From Synchiropus splendidus (Eukaryota > Chordata > Actinopteri > Syngnathiformes > Callionymidae): a stretch of DNA of 64,000 nt. Location of the stretch: the NCBI RefSeq assembly GCF_027744825.2, contig NC_071347.1, positions 11,655,501 through 11,719,500 on the forward strand. The letters are read 5' to 3'. This document shows positions 51,043 to 64,000 of the stretch, one piece after another (within the stretch, counting starts at the first letter, position 1; every line of letters starts with the position of its first letter). The notes beneath the pieces were generated by a model. It saw nothing but the letters and a program-made list of their open reading frames with translations, did no database searches and was not told where the DNA came from. Made by a program: the position numbers and the translations under genes.

Positions 51043-54000
51043 GTAAGTAGAATCTCCTGTAGTGTTGTTTATTGACACTTCTGTGGCGTCTGCTGACACG
51101 CATTGGTGATAGATGTGAGTGAATTATGATTCATCGAGTAGTTCAATGTGTGATAAATATCTCTATGGTCCCACCAATTCCACATTGTATCGATATTAGA
51201 AAACAATGCATTACATTTAATCACGGCACGACTTTCTAGAAATGTGTTTCTCTGTACTTTTATAATGATGAAGTTGTTAAACATCACTCGAGTCAGGCGG
51301 CCTGTCTGTCCCGTCATGGCCGCACTCTAGCAGAAAACAAAACAGCATGCGGATGGTGGAGCGGAAGCAGCGGAGCAAGAAATGAACTAGCCATCATTGT
51401 GGTCGACAACCAATCTCTCCAACAGAACGTTAGGGCCTCCTTTAAATATTAGTGCACAGATGTTTGTCCATTAAAAGGAGAGTCGAAGCATTTCAACCAC
51501 CACTCATTTAACGTTTATGTATGTATTGTATCTGCACCTTGGAAAAAGCAAAAACTGAAATTGAGGTAGTGCGTGGCTGATGCAAACCGTGACCGTTTTT
51601 AGTGTGACTTTTCACACCGTTGATGGTTGCTGTTGCCACAAAGTTTCTTCGAGCAGCGTGTACTGAATTTTTTTTCTTTGAATATAAGCATAAATAATTT
51701 AGATAAGCAAAACGTGTGTTTCCATTACAATAGCTCTTGGCATTGTGATTAAATATGAGAAGGGAAAGTAAATAATATTCAAATTTGACAAAGGTTTCTT
51801 TATTTAAACTAGTGAATTGTTAAATATTTACATCTAAATGTGATATTATATTTCTATCTAACTGTGCTTAATAAAGGCTCCGTGCCAAATACAGATTTAG
51901 AAACAAACCAAGCTCCCTGGAAAATAGATTTTTTTCTCAACTTTTCTCAACTGTACAACATAAACGTACCCCAACTGAAGGAGAGCCAGCCTAGCACTTT
52001 CTGAATATTCACAACATCTGATGCAACAAGATCTGAATACGAACAAATATCCGCCGGAGTCTGAAGCGGTGCGGCTCTTACTTCTGCTGCTGATCTGTTA
52101 AACACATAAAAGCTGGAATTCTCCAGAATATCGCATGGGAAATCATTTTCCTTTAAATGTAGGATCATTTGGGGCGATATAAAAACCCTTAACCTTTATC
52201 AACATTATAGCCTTTAAAGCAGAATGGATCTGTCTTCAGTCTAATGGGGGTCTACTGAGTGATCACTGACTGCAGCCAATGGGCCTGTCTTAATGAAAAG
52301 CTATTAGCAGCATTCTTCATTTGAAAAGCAGAGGCCAAATCAATTTAGGCCATTTTATTCCATCGCCCAAGGCTTTGTACTTAATCCACTGCCAAAGCTG
52401 CAGCGCCCAGTGGTGGCTGCTGATTATTTTAGCTGCTCATACGCCTGTATTCAGGGACATTTAGAAGGCGAATGATAGTCATCAGAATGTGGGGAACATT
52501 ACCGAGATAGAAAATAAAATCCATCAGCCACAGGAATGTCTCAATGGGAAGACTTTGTATTTTAGAATTGCCCATTCTCTGCTTTATAAATTGAATATAA
52601 GTGGAACCTCTTATTTCCTCTGGCAATATTGGCTCATACAATCTGCTATAAATCACGATTTTTTATTAAATATCTTTGTCGTTTTGCAGACTAGAAAGAG
52701 TAAGGTGTACTTTTTTTGTATAAGAGATTGAACCAGCTCTAAATAAGGGATTCCAAAGTAGTAGGCAAAATAAGAACTAGGCCATGAATGGGCTTTCTCT
52801 GGACCTTCCGGGATCCTGAACATCTTAACAACAGGAACATGTAATAATCTGTTCTGATTATTGGAATCCATTCATAAGTATATAACATACTTTGCAAACA
52901 AATGCCAACGATCACGTAAGCTCCTCGGTGATGAAGCTGCACATAAACAGAAAGACCTATCGACAACTTATAATGAGAACAAGGGTCTTAGAGGAGCGTT
53001 CAATAACAGTCATATTTGAATGACACAACGGCTCGGATATAATCATTTGAGAAGTGCCTGAGGGACATTTCAAATTACATATTTGGCCGGGTCTGCTTGG
53101 AGTTCCTCAGGGGAATTAAACTCACACGCACGTGCGCACGCACATTGATTAGGGGGCACAAATTGTGCATTAACAATCTCTTCACTGGTTATTTGTCTAT
53201 GATGCAATGCTAATATGTCATGACTGAAAAAAGTTACTGATAATGCCAGGCAAAAATGTGTTTTTAACAGGTAGTTACTGTGTTGTTTGAATCAAACTAT
53301 TCCTGACTGCAGCGCAGTAAAATGTTCTCAGTACTAAGTAAATGTACTACCCCCATTATTGGCTATTTTCCTATTGCAGGCAATGTATACTTAATATTTT
53401 TTCAAGGCTGCATTTTGGATAATATCACATAGGATCTTTGATCTGGTGAAGCCACACATTCTGGCACTCTTGTACCCAATCCATAATAGAGAAAAAAAAA
53501 ATCAACAAATTAACAAACTACCATCCATCTAGACCTTGACGCTACTTACAAAGGAAGACTTTGACAATGACAGATTCCAAGTCAAGCAAATACAAACTAA
53601 TACAATGCCAGCTTTAGAGAAAAATTTCAGATCCAAACAAAGATGATAAATACACAATAGACAAAATACACATGACTTTCAGTTGAGGGACTTGTCCTGC
53701 ACTAAACCTTGCGATAAGAACCTTTTGAAGACTTGTATGTCTTTGTTCATGGGTCAAGGCCATTGGTCATTCATCTCCTGGCCGGCTTTGACCCACACTC
53801 CTACAGTACACCATGGTTGACTTTCTGAACACTGCTTAGTAAAAATAAAGTGTATATTTGACGTGTTAAATGAATGTCCCATAATATAGCTGATTATAAA
53901 ACACTAGTTCAGGTTAAACTTCATGGTGTGAGTGAATGAATGAAGTAAGCAGCGACTCCATAGTTGAAGTAGAAAAAGCCGCTGGTCTTTGGATAGAAAC

Positions 54001-55976
54001 CAGCTGGTGGTTGTCTGAGCCTCAACAATGATCTAAGGCTGCTGCGTCAATTGAAAACCCAAATGCACTAACTCGTCTCACTTAAATGAGTAATAAAGAA
54101 AGGCACCTCTGCTGAAACGATAGCCTCATGCTGGGGCAAAATGAGTTCAGCACGTGCCGTCTCAACGTTTCATTACATTAAAACCAGAGCAATCAATGCA
54201 TCTGTACAGGTGTGGGTGTCCCTGTTCCTCAGGACTCAAATGAGGGCAGACATGACTCTCATCAAGCTGTCTGGCTGGGACCTCACCGGGCCTGGACTGA
54301 AGTCACTGTGCAGGCTAGACCCATAAATCCCTGCTCACTCAGGCCTGGGACAGACTCAGACAGTCTCTACTTTCCGTCACGGCACCAGGAACTGTGACAA
54401 TGCCGCGACACACACAGTGGTCAACAAGCTCCTCACACCGTCCACTGGGCCCAAGCAGAAAAAAAAAGTGCTTTATAGCCCTAACGCAGACGTCAAGGAC
54501 ATTGTGGTTTTGATTTACAGCAGCCCTGTAGCCAGATTGTGATATATAGCCTCGATGTTGCATTTTATGTTGTGATGAATATTTTCTGAAGACACCAGCG
54601 GGCGTGAGGTGTGCCAGGTGCTCAGCCTCGAAGGCTGCCCGGGGAAGCCAAACCCTTTATTCATAGAAATATGGGGGCCATTATGAAAGAGGTGGAGTTT
54701 TATTGTGCTCTGCCATCAAAGAAAACGATTGCATGTCCACCTTTAAGGCAGCAATAAATCACTTTGTTAGATGTAAAAACAAACTTGAGTTATCCAGCCG
54801 GAACTGTTCTACAAACATGTAGTTAAACCTGTATAAATGAAAGGACCTTTTAAAAATGGATTGCCTGGAGAATGAAACGATAATAAGGCAAGACAAATGC
54901 CTCCATTTTAAGGTATGAAAGGAAAATATCCCAAATCATTTTTCCAATATTTGAGCCATGTAACCTGAAATATTGGTTTCTTACAAGTGTATAAAAACAA
55001 CCAACTTAAACCCTCCTTTTTAGACAACAACATGCAATAAGGTATGAAGTAAAACAAAGCAGCTTTTACATGCGTCGCTTGATTTCCAATTCAGATCGAT
55101 TCAGATTCCTTTCAGGCCTCCTTTTGTTCTGTTACTCCCATGCTTTCTAAAAGTGCATGTCACAGTTTAGGTTAGACCTGGTGGAATAAAGCGCATTTTA
55201 GTTAGTCCGCAGTGCTGACCTCACCTCCATTCATGATCCTACCACATCAGCCATTTTCAAAACTTTGATAAACACAGGGTCACAGGTATCATCGTGCGCC
55301 ATTGCTTATCTATACCACATTATTGTATTTTAAAATGTACATGTAGACGCAGAACACCCAGCACCTCCATGATTGGACCAGTGTTCAAATCACTTCTTTC
55401 CAAAAGCAATCTTCATTTAGGAAAACACTGTATAATAATACGAAACAGGATTTTGATTTGTTATGATATATACAATATGGTTATCGTTCACTTAATACAG
55501 ACTTGTGAGAGGACTTGTGAGGAGGTGGAGAAAATGTCGTCATTGCAGTTAAAAATAGACACCTCTCCTCACTTGAAAGCACTGTGGAGTTGCAAAGATC
55601 CACTTGTGTAAATGAACGGAGGTACTTAAGGGCATTAATGCACGTAATTGTCCACTTCATTAAATGCTAAAATTGATTTGGTAGAAAGTTCATAATAAAC
55701 TTTTGAATTTGAGTTCAGCCAGTCGAGCACTTAAGTTGATGAAGAGGTTTACTAATGCTGCAGATTTGAAGGAACTTCAATGTTATTATGGCAATGAGGA
55801 CAGAATGTAGTGTGCTGTCTGTTGTAAAGAAGACATGCAGTCAAGCTGTAGACCTATTGCAGGTCATCTTTTGATTCATGTCAGGTGCAATTTTACATAG
55901 ATCCTAAATTGAGCAGCCAAATACTGTATGTACTGAGATAAAACTTTAACCCAACCGTCAATATAGACTTACATAA
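51043..55976. other. Unique sequence, possible conserved non-coding blocks
   Basis: No transposon relics were noticed in about 5 kb, which is unusual for this window. 52260-52660 and 54590-54780 read as compact, unrepetitive, balanced sequence rich in AATAAA/TTTAAA-like and homeobox-type AT cores. They are my best guesses for conserved non-coding elements, purely from appearance. Frames there are on both strands and lack domains. Confidence 0.3.
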
Positions 55977-56009
55977 TTGGACATAATGGATGGAATATGT
56001 GACTCAGAG

Positions 56010-56363
56010 AACAGACTGCAACGCATCGTACGTTCTGCTGAGAAGGTGCTCGGTTGCAGCCTGCCACCTCTTCAGGACCTGTATGTCTCCAGGATCCGGA
56101 GATGTGCAGGTCGGATCAGAGCCGACCCTTCTCACCCTGGCCATGGACTGTTTGTTCCTCTTCCCTCTGGCAGGAGGCTGCGGTCCATCCAGACCAGAAC
56201 CTCCCGTCACAGCAACAGCTTCTTCCCCTCAGCCGTCAGACTGTTGAATTCGTGAATAGCCTTTATTTTATTTTATATTTTCTGTCAGCACTTTATTCCA
56301 AAACACCTTTCTGGTTGGTGGGATCCTCACTGACCATGGCAATACATTTGATCCTGATTCTGA
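56010..56363 (+). pseudogene. L2/CR1-type LINE 3' end (ORF2 C-terminus and tail)
   Basis: The frame from 56010 to the TGA at 56255 encodes NRLQRIVRSAEKVLGC, then SHPGHGLF, LPSGRR and NSFFPSAVRLLN. This is the characteristic segment after the reverse transcriptase in L2/CR1-like elements of fish (Arg-Ala-Glu-Lys...Asp-Pro-Ser-His-Pro-x-His...Leu-Pro-Ser-Gly-Arg-Arg...Arg-Thr...Asn-Ser-Phe-Phe-Pro). About 100 bases of 3' UTR follow, ending GGCAATACATTTGATCCTGATTCTGA, close to the usual ATTCTGA-type tail. The reverse transcriptase and endonuclease domains are absent, as expected for a 5'-truncated insertion. The preserved frame suggests moderate age. Confidence 0.8.
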
Positions 56364-59034
56364 GGGAATCAACAACGATGACAGAGTTCAAAGCCTTGGG
56401 TACAATTCAGACAGAGGGAACCAACGTCACCCTCAAGGTTTCGGGGAGGGGAGAACACAGGTTTGGATTTAAATTTGGTTTTAACTGAAAAAACAGAACC
56501 CTCCAATTTTGACCACAGTCATTTACAACAGAATGGTTCCTCTCACTCTCAGAAATGTGCAAGAGAGGCAAGGGGGGTGAGGCAGCGACTATGGTATCAC
56601 ACCAGAGTGGGTACCATTAACACCATAGTAAAAGGACAGTCCAATTCATTCGGTTTGATGACTTTTTTTTCCACCCCGTCCCTAGTCAACGTGTCTCCTA
56701 CATTCCATGCAGTGTGTTTGGCATTCATGCACCTTCTGAACAAGTACAGCACGTACTCATGTGCATAATTTACGTCACATAGAATGTGTCACGATGCAAG
56801 GCCAACAATAATACAACAAGACAGTCAAATACATGGCCATACATTATGTCACCCAAAAAGACAATTTTGTCCCAGTGTTGCAAGAGGAAGAGACAGAAAT
56901 GCGCTTGGAAACATATTAGAATACCATGGGCTTCTAGTGGTTAAATACTGAATAAGAATAAACAATGCAACAAAATGCAAGTACCTTGTGATGGCTGCCT
57001 GCCTCTCAGCCAAAGCAGCCACAAGGATGAATTCAAAAAATCCCCATCTCTTACCTACAAAAAGTGCAAAAACGTAAGTTCAGAGTAACTGAATGGAGCA
57101 GCTTGTGCAGTGCTCATTGGGGACAAATGCATTCCCTTTATAGGAATGTCTGACTTTATATCCTGCCATGTGTTCTTTGACTGTGTTTAAATCAAGACGT
57201 AAGAGCACCCTGGGTGTCTGATATCATCACTACCCTTCCTCTTCAAATGGGTCATTTGTAAATCCAGTCCGAGCATATGTGCATCACAGTCTCCTGCTAT
57301 GTTCACAATTTGCTAATCAGATCACATTTCAGACAAAAAAAAGACATTAATCTGGTTTTGCCTTTTTTTAAACTGCTCGCCGAATGCATCACCCCACTAT
57401 TGCAGACAGATTAAATTTATCTATCAGTCTTAAAGCTATATAGCAGCAGCAAATCTGCTCTCCTCATATCCTTGACGCGTAATGTCCCTGGGACACAGGG
57501 GCACATCGTAAATCCGCGCATGATAAATAACTCATCGGCGCTGCTTGAGAATATGCATGTGTCAAAACTACTAAACACATGGCTGGCTCTGATGCCCACC
57601 TTCATTGTTCAGAGAGAGGCTTAATCAAACATCTCCCGTAAACTGCAGTCAAGTGAGAGCACCACCCTCTGATGATAGATGTTGCTGCTTGTCGTCTGCC
57701 TATGTGGCGGGGCAGGGCTTGTCAGCAGACAGAGATAGCCACGCTTCTAGTTAAATGTCATCACATAGTGGTAATCCTCTTATGTCCCGTAGAATAGATG
57801 ATCTCCAGACAATGAGAGCCTTAACCAAAAAATATATAAATAATACTTTATCCCCTTAACTCTCAGTTTTGCCTTGCTGCTAGAAGCATCAATGGACACG
57901 GTGCAAAGTGCTCCAGGGGACGTGCAAACATATCCGACCCCTTTAACATAATCTCCCGCTCCGTCCCAGACTGTTTAAATCGCTTAAAGGTGCTCGAAAG
58001 AGCCAGACAGAACAACGGGTCAGGGCTCGCGATCCAGTGTGTAATCCACCACTCTGCGTGTAACACTAGCAGCATCGCAGGGGCATGCAAACAAGCCAAA
58101 CATGAGCAGAGACGATACTAGTTATTCCAGAGTTCTCACACAGATTTGAGATTGTCTCTGAAAATGAGTGATGGCTCCAGAAGCTTGACATGTGACGGCA
58201 GTGAAGCTGCGCCACTGACCTTTATATGATGATGACGTTTCGCTTGTATAACACGATATCAGCAAGATGTCTGAGAAGAGTCTCCCCATCAGTAGAGGTC
58301 GGATGTTAGTATTACAGGATCGACAACATAGAGAGATGCTTACACAAGCACTTATGCTTGAACACTCAGCTTTACAAACACGAGGCCAACAGCTCTGTCT
58401 CATGACTGGTTCAATTATCCACATCCTCCATGTCAACCTTTTTGAAATGAATGGCAACTGTGAGCAATTTTAATTCAAAAGTAACAGTAACTTATTTACT
58501 CTTGTAAGAAAGTGAATTACAGGAATATCACTGTTTTCAAAACATGGAGGCAAAGCTTTTATGGTTATACCTGTGAATGCTATAACCATGTCTTTTTTTT
58601 TTACAGGTACAAAAAACGTCTCAGTTCTGAGACGCCTCTCAGAGGGCAATAGGGAGCAACTTGGAACACAATATATATACGTATATATATATAAATACAA
58701 CATTGTCTATCTATTGGTTGTTCTTCCGCCGACATTGTTCTTGGTGTTAACTCATTTATGGTCACTTCTAATCTGATAAAGAACCCAATATATGCCGATA
58801 GCATGTAGCTAATATTATTTACTGCCTCATTCGTAATTTCATGAAATATGGAAAAATGGTTCAGTGGTACTAACTATGCTCCTTGTGTGATGATCCATCA
58901 TATTTATTGATACACAATTGAAGATCTTGAAGTCATACATCAAATACAGTGTTTTTTTAATCTATTTTCCATATTATGCTGTTTTTTATCGTTGTATTCA
59001 GATTATTATTTACAACAAAAACAACAATATCAGC
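56364..59034. other. Unique non-coding sequence
   Basis: A minus-strand segment at 56985-57054 has a good acceptor (TTTTTGCACTTTTTGTAG) and a donor (ATCACAAG|GTACTTG) and is open in two frames, one with RWGFFEFILVAALAERQA. It is too ambiguous to call. A short ATG frame at 58267-58473 plus starts MSEKSLPISRGRMLVLQDRQ but has no recognised family. A TATATATACGTATATATA near-palindrome lies at about 58672-58691. 57440-57720 is another compact unique block. Confidence 0.3.

Positions 59035-59130
<96 letters not shown>
59035..59130. repeat. (AAT)32 microsatellite
   Basis: Ninety-six bases of uninterrupted ATA/AAT triplet repeat. The poly-Asn, poly-Ile and poly-Tyr frames across it are artefacts. 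Confidence 0.97.
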
Positions 59131-59131
<1 letters not shown>

Positions 59132-62100
59132 CTGTGGTGTAAATAAATATACCCCAGGATACCATACTTTTGGGGATACTTTTTGGGGTTTGAGAAGACC
59201 ACGGCCACAGACTGAAGCTTCTGCTTGAGAATGTGCCAGACTGTATCAAACCTAATAACTAACAAGTCTGGCTTTATTTTGCCACAGATTTGTGAGGCAA
59301 AGTGGTGACACTGATCTCTTATGATCCTCAGCATTAGTACTGATATTCACCAGCATCACCAACAACAGCCCATCTGTCCATCTCCACAGGCTGCATTCAG
59401 TCCACTGGGACTCAGTGTATGATCACATTAAATCTGCGGCGCCCCCCGTCGACTCCAGCACAAATATATTCCATGCTAGATAGAGATTAAAGTAAACATA
59501 GAACTGCATAATCCATCAGTTGAAGAACTCCAGCATCTCACATCGCACCAGTATAAATAAATGTGAAGGATTATTTGAGTTTTCAGTCAACGTATCACAT
59601 TACCAAAACAACAATGACACAGTGGAAGTGTTTAAAACAGCATTATGATTCACTATAACGTTAAGGTCAGCAAACCATAACGTGTCAAGTATCAAGCAAC
59701 AGCAATAGTGAGTTGGCTATAATTGACTCCAAACTGGATCAACAGCAAACACACATGCATTTCTTTATTCCTCACACTATCAGGACTGAGAAGCAGCGCC
59801 AAGAAAATAAATAAAACGCCGTGGATCATTGGAAGCTGAAACATTAATCCTTACTTACACTCCCAGCCATGCACATTAAACACCTCTCTGCTCCACATGC
59901 GCTCTGTCACACGCAGAGATTGGGGGCACACACACACACACACACAGCCCTGGCAGCACGGGCTCTGAATCCACTGCCCTATCGCTTCGCCATGGCGACA
60001 CGCAAATCTGGTGAGACAGTATGCAGAATCATATAACCCCTTCACCTCTGTATCTCACCATCTCTGTCTGACACATGTACGAATTCAGGGGAAGAACACA
60101 CACAGATGCACACACCAGCAAGGCTCTCGGCTAAACGCGAACTCACTTAAAAGCCAGTATCAATGAGTACATGAATAATAAAGTAGAATAAATCTGCGGT
60201 TGCAATAAAGAGCAGGAGCCCAACTGACATACGGATGGAGTGAAAACAGGCTGCAGCATGTGCATTTAAGAGATGTAAGGTTTTAATTGAATTTCTCGGG
60301 ACTGTTGCATTTTCTCAAAGTGCCAACAGTGCTTTTATCTGCTGCGTGAGCTGATGTTAAACAAATTGTTTCTAATTAGATTCTCCTTGTAAATTCCTTC
60401 TCCCTCCGACTGGAAAAGTGTTGAGCATCAAATGAGATTTTCTCAGCAGCACAGTTGGAAACGGCAAGATGGCGTATTGAAAGGAACCATGTTTTTGTTC
60501 CGAGTGAGAGCAGAGTGCTGTTGCTAATCCTCCCACATGACACTAATATGCTTTTAAAGAGCCAATAATACTGAGTAATTCAGCATCATAATCAGGTTTT
60601 TCATCTCAAAATAACAACGACATAATGCTTGAGCAGTGCACCAAGGCATGACCGTCACTTCAGTCGGTGACCTTAATGGGGAATCATTTGAATGTATTGT
60701 GTCATGGCGGACTTTTGGCGGATTTCCAATCTGCAAACCGTGTCTTGCTTGGGCAAAAACACTAATACGCACTAATCAAAACCAATCTCAGTCGCTTCAC
60801 TACACAACAATAGCAACAGCAGTAAATAAACATTCAAGAGTCAGAGCAATCATGTATTCATCTCTAAGGGCTTTTGTGAAACAGCTGGTGGTGGTATTGA
60901 ACGCAGAGCCTTTGTAAGCCACAGTACATTTGTTTACCAAGCTGTTTGTGGCAAGGAGAATCTCACTTTCAATTGATTCAGGTGTGTGTTAGTAAGTAGC
61001 GGTGTAGCAGAATACGCACTTGGAGCAGACTGATTCGGCACAGGGCCTTCTACACACCTGGTACATGGACCGATCATAATACACACGGAACTGAATGGCT
61101 ATTATAAGTGCGCACCTCAGGTCCGCAAACGGACAAACACAACAGCCACTATGGCATTACACAGGAGAGTGATGTCACCGCAACCGGCGCTGAGGGACAC
61201 GTGATAAAGTAAATAAAATAACTCAAAGAACCTCACAGCTGATCCCACTTCCATGACTTGTGCAAGGATATGTTTCAAATGGTGAAGTGCCCCATTCTAT
61301 GATACGGTAAGTTGTTTTGAATTTGAGTTTAGGTCCCAGCATTATATAATCTAACTACAAAGTGCCACCAAGTTCCTCATTTGAAGTTTCTCTTACTCAT
61401 TAAAATGTTTTCTTGTTTTGCTTTTTTATATGATTGCAACTGCCTCAATGTCAGCCCAGACACATTCCACAGACGAACACTGGAGGGAAGGAAGTGAGCT
61501 GGCTCATTTGTTCCCAGAAGCACCAACGTGCATATCGTCCATCCTTATTCCACTTTCGACAGGCTGTTGTCATAGCAATCGAATAGCATTAAAGGAGACA
61601 ACGCATGTATAAACTTCCAGAATATTGAAATTGTTGCGGATGGAAGGGAATTCAATGACAGATTGCATTGCTGGTCATCGGAGGAGTACAGAGTGTCTTG
61701 GGTTCCAAGTCGATGGTGAATGAAGCATTATGATAAAATCAGCCTCCGACAATTAAAAAAAGCCGACTATTATGTTCAGTTTAGAATCTTATGTTCATAA
61801 TTTTGACTCCCTTTTATCACACTGACTAATGCTTGCGTGAAGTTATTACCAGCCATTTTGCAGGGAGACCTACGAAAGCAACAGTTATTTTTAGAAAGAC
61901 CTTAATGTCCAAACACAATGAGGATCTTTTCAGACACTTCCTAGGTGAAGCAGACAGAGATTAAAGGATACCGTCAGTCCCATAGTCTTTATTGTGCTGT
62001 ATTTTTATCCCATCTCTGCTTATGGAAATTTCCACTCTAGGAGATACAAACATAATGTATTCACGTACATCACAGTATTCAATTATTCCGCTTGCAGCTT

Positions 62101-63398
62101 TGCCACAAACAAGAATATCAATACCCCATTCGCGAATCTCTAGGTTCTGTATGTTTTATTCAACTTACAAGGAAATAACCTTGTGGTTTTTTGACGCGGA
62201 ACCACAGTGAGACTCTATTTCCTCATATTTTATCATTATTTTTAAATAACTTCATAATTCGATTAGAGTGATGCGAGGTGTTAATACGTGTTATTTCAGA
62301 GGAGATATGTAAATGCAAGCTGCATGTGATTTCCAGCCCCCCCACCCACATAATGAGATGAAATGATATCACCAAACCACATATTCAGTGAGGATGATCG
62401 AATGAACTTACAGGCACATACATCATAGAAAATTGGGGGTAAATTGCATGCGAAAAGGACATAGGGACAAATACGATTAAATGGGAATTGGACTGGGAGA
62501 CAGTTTCTCAGGGAGTTGCTCCCTATAGATGTAAAATGCGATTCCCCTTTGATAATAATAAATAACGTTGGTGTAATTTTGAATGAAAATTTTCCTTTGA
62601 TTGAAATTCATTCCTAAAAAACGCATCATGGCATTTTGGAAAGGAGCCGTCATGTAAAACACATTTGTTGTGCAGCTAATATTTCATGTCTCAATCTTAG
62701 ATAGCTAGGACAACTTACTATGTAGTAGACATCAACTTCTGAATAACTTTTCCAGCTTTAATGAAGACGGTGGAGTTACACTTGATTTGTTTGAGTCTAC
62801 AGATATTAATCCTTTCTGGAATTCCTGCAGAGCCAGATCGCTCGAATCCACTCGGTGGAAGATGGAGACGCTGTGTTCTGCTTCTTAATTCATGTGCGTC
62901 ATGAAGTCTTTCCTTTGTTTGCTCCAGTCCCTGGTGTCAACTGCATGTCAAGTCTAGTGACGTGATTTCTGTCAGGACTTTCCATTCCATTACTGAGCAG
63001 GCTTCCCTCCATCCCCACCGGTGGCTCGGCCATTAACTGTGCAGAGCATTTAATTTAGTCTACAAATAGTGCTGATGTCAAGCTGAGCAGTTTTGGAGCA
63101 GCATTTAAATGTCAACCTGTGGATGTTGGTTATTTGCTCCTGCCACTGCTTTTGTGCTTGAAGCATCAGGGTTCTAAATTCACTTTTTCCCTGTGTGTCC
63201 TACAAGTGTTCTGAAATCTGCTTAATACTGACCCAGATATAGGAAACTGTGTCCCAAGCTTGAGTTCTTCTCCTGTTCTATACTATACTTAACAGTAGGT
63301 CAACATGAAAGACATATTATTTCTATTTTTAAATTCAATATCCAAATAATTTCATCCAGCAACGGTGACTAAAATTGGAATTTGTTGTGTGGCGGTCG
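59131..63398. other. Unique non-coding sequence with a short (CA)n
   Basis: A (CA)n run lies at 59926-59947. No gene or transposon was recognised. 60280-60460 and 62220-62600 look like compact, slowly evolving sequence and are candidate conserved non-coding elements by appearance only. AAGATGGCG occurs at about 60468 without an open exon. Confidence 0.35.
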
Positions 63399-64000
63399 TA
63401 GGGATGGGAATAGTCAAGATTTTAATGATTCCGATTCTGTTAACGCTTCAGTGCCTTAGTGATTCTCTCATTGATTCTCAATGGGGAAAAAAAAGAAGAG
63501 AAAGAGGTCAAGTAATATAAATAGATTTGGGTATTTAGATTTTTATGGTTGATGGTTTTAGATTTTAGCAATTCCATTTCCAATACTGCTGACTGAAACT
63601 GATGCAGAGCAATTGTTAGTTTTTAAAGAGGCAAATCCGAATAAAAAAAAAAAAAAAAGGAAATGAACCCTATGATTCCTGAACCATGAAACAGTTGACA
63701 GAGAGGTACAGTTCTTTTAAACGGTGGTATTTATTGGTGCATGTGAACAATTTAAAACATCAATCTACATATATGTATATGCTCATTATATACATCTGCT
63801 CATTGTGCATAAAAGGTCTTAATTTATCATTTTAGATGTCCACATGAACACGATGTGGACATCGATGTTCGGCTATGGTTGTTGTTTATTGGTGCAAAAG
63901 AACCACGGATGCTTCCCCAAGCTAACATTTACATTTATAAAGAATTACATGGAATCTGACAATTTTTAACCGGTTCTGAATAGGATCGATGGCCATCCCT
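63399..64000. mobile_element. hAT-like non-autonomous element, cut by window end
   Basis: The left end TAGGGATGGGAATAG with following GATTCCGATTCT motifs, and the right end ...AACCGGTTCTGAATAGGATC...GGCCATCCCT at the last bases of the window, form imperfect terminal inverted repeats. The style (AGGGATGG plus AACCGGTTC and GATTC motifs) matches a common teleost hAT-like family. The final base or two of the right end and any target duplication lie beyond the window. A 16-base A run sits inside at 63643-63658. No transposase is present. Confidence 0.65.

Noticed and set aside
58267..58473. ATG-initiated plus-strand frame MSEKSLPISRGRMLVLQDRQ, reminiscent of small ciliary proteins
   Set aside because: I could not align it to any known family from memory with confidence, and its second half loses protein character.
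58957..59334. Frames with long poly-Asn, poly-Ile or poly-Tyr runs
   Set aside because: They come entirely from the (AAT)32 microsatellite.

Overview
The window reads as nuclear DNA of a ray-finned (teleost) fish. It is AT-rich, dominated by non-coding sequence, and carries teleost-type relics: an L2/CR1-type LINE tail, an L1-like ORF1 relic, hAT-type DNA transposon ends, short non-autonomous elements with terminal inverted repeats, and long (TA)n, (AAT)n and (CA)n microsatellites. Nothing resembles bacterial operons, phage, plasmid or CRISPR sequence. I found no complete protein-coding gene that I can name and no rRNA, tRNA or snRNA gene.

Layout. 1-5300: unique AT-rich sequence with a (TA)n/(CA)n tract ending in a perfect 40-bp palindrome, a diverged direct copy of one palindrome arm about 970 bp downstream, and a decayed L1-like ORF1 (about 4435-5259). 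5300-17800: no recognisable repeat or gene. 17800-31800: densest in mobile-element relics. These include two copies, in opposite orientation, of one inverted-repeat element (18914-19480 and 28541-28990), a retroviral-type LTR/leader with a tRNA-Pro primer-binding site (about 23722-24240), a BED/hAT transposase relic directly after it on the minus strand (24259-24775), a 165-bp hAT-like MITE (26498-26662) and a 710-bp inverted-repeat element (31089-31798). 32000-50300: mostly unique sequence with several short minus-strand open segments bounded by splice-like signals, plus a degenerate tandem repeat (39959-40590) and a 167-bp MITE (48207-48373). 55900-56400: 3' end of an L2/CR1-type LINE. 59035-59130: (AAT)32. 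63399-64000: a hAT-like element cut by the window end.

The protein-level relics (LINE ORFs, transposase, retroviral leader) are all broken and are best read as decayed mobile DNA. The minus-strand exon candidates are the only hint of a host gene. Some consecutive ones agree in reading phase and others do not, so I rate them low and leave them unnamed. Several unique blocks look like possible conserved non-coding elements, but that needs a cross-species alignment I cannot run. I saw no convincing undescribed biological system. The most distinctive items are the nested retroviral leader and hAT relic, the palindrome with its direct copy, and the candidate exon series.
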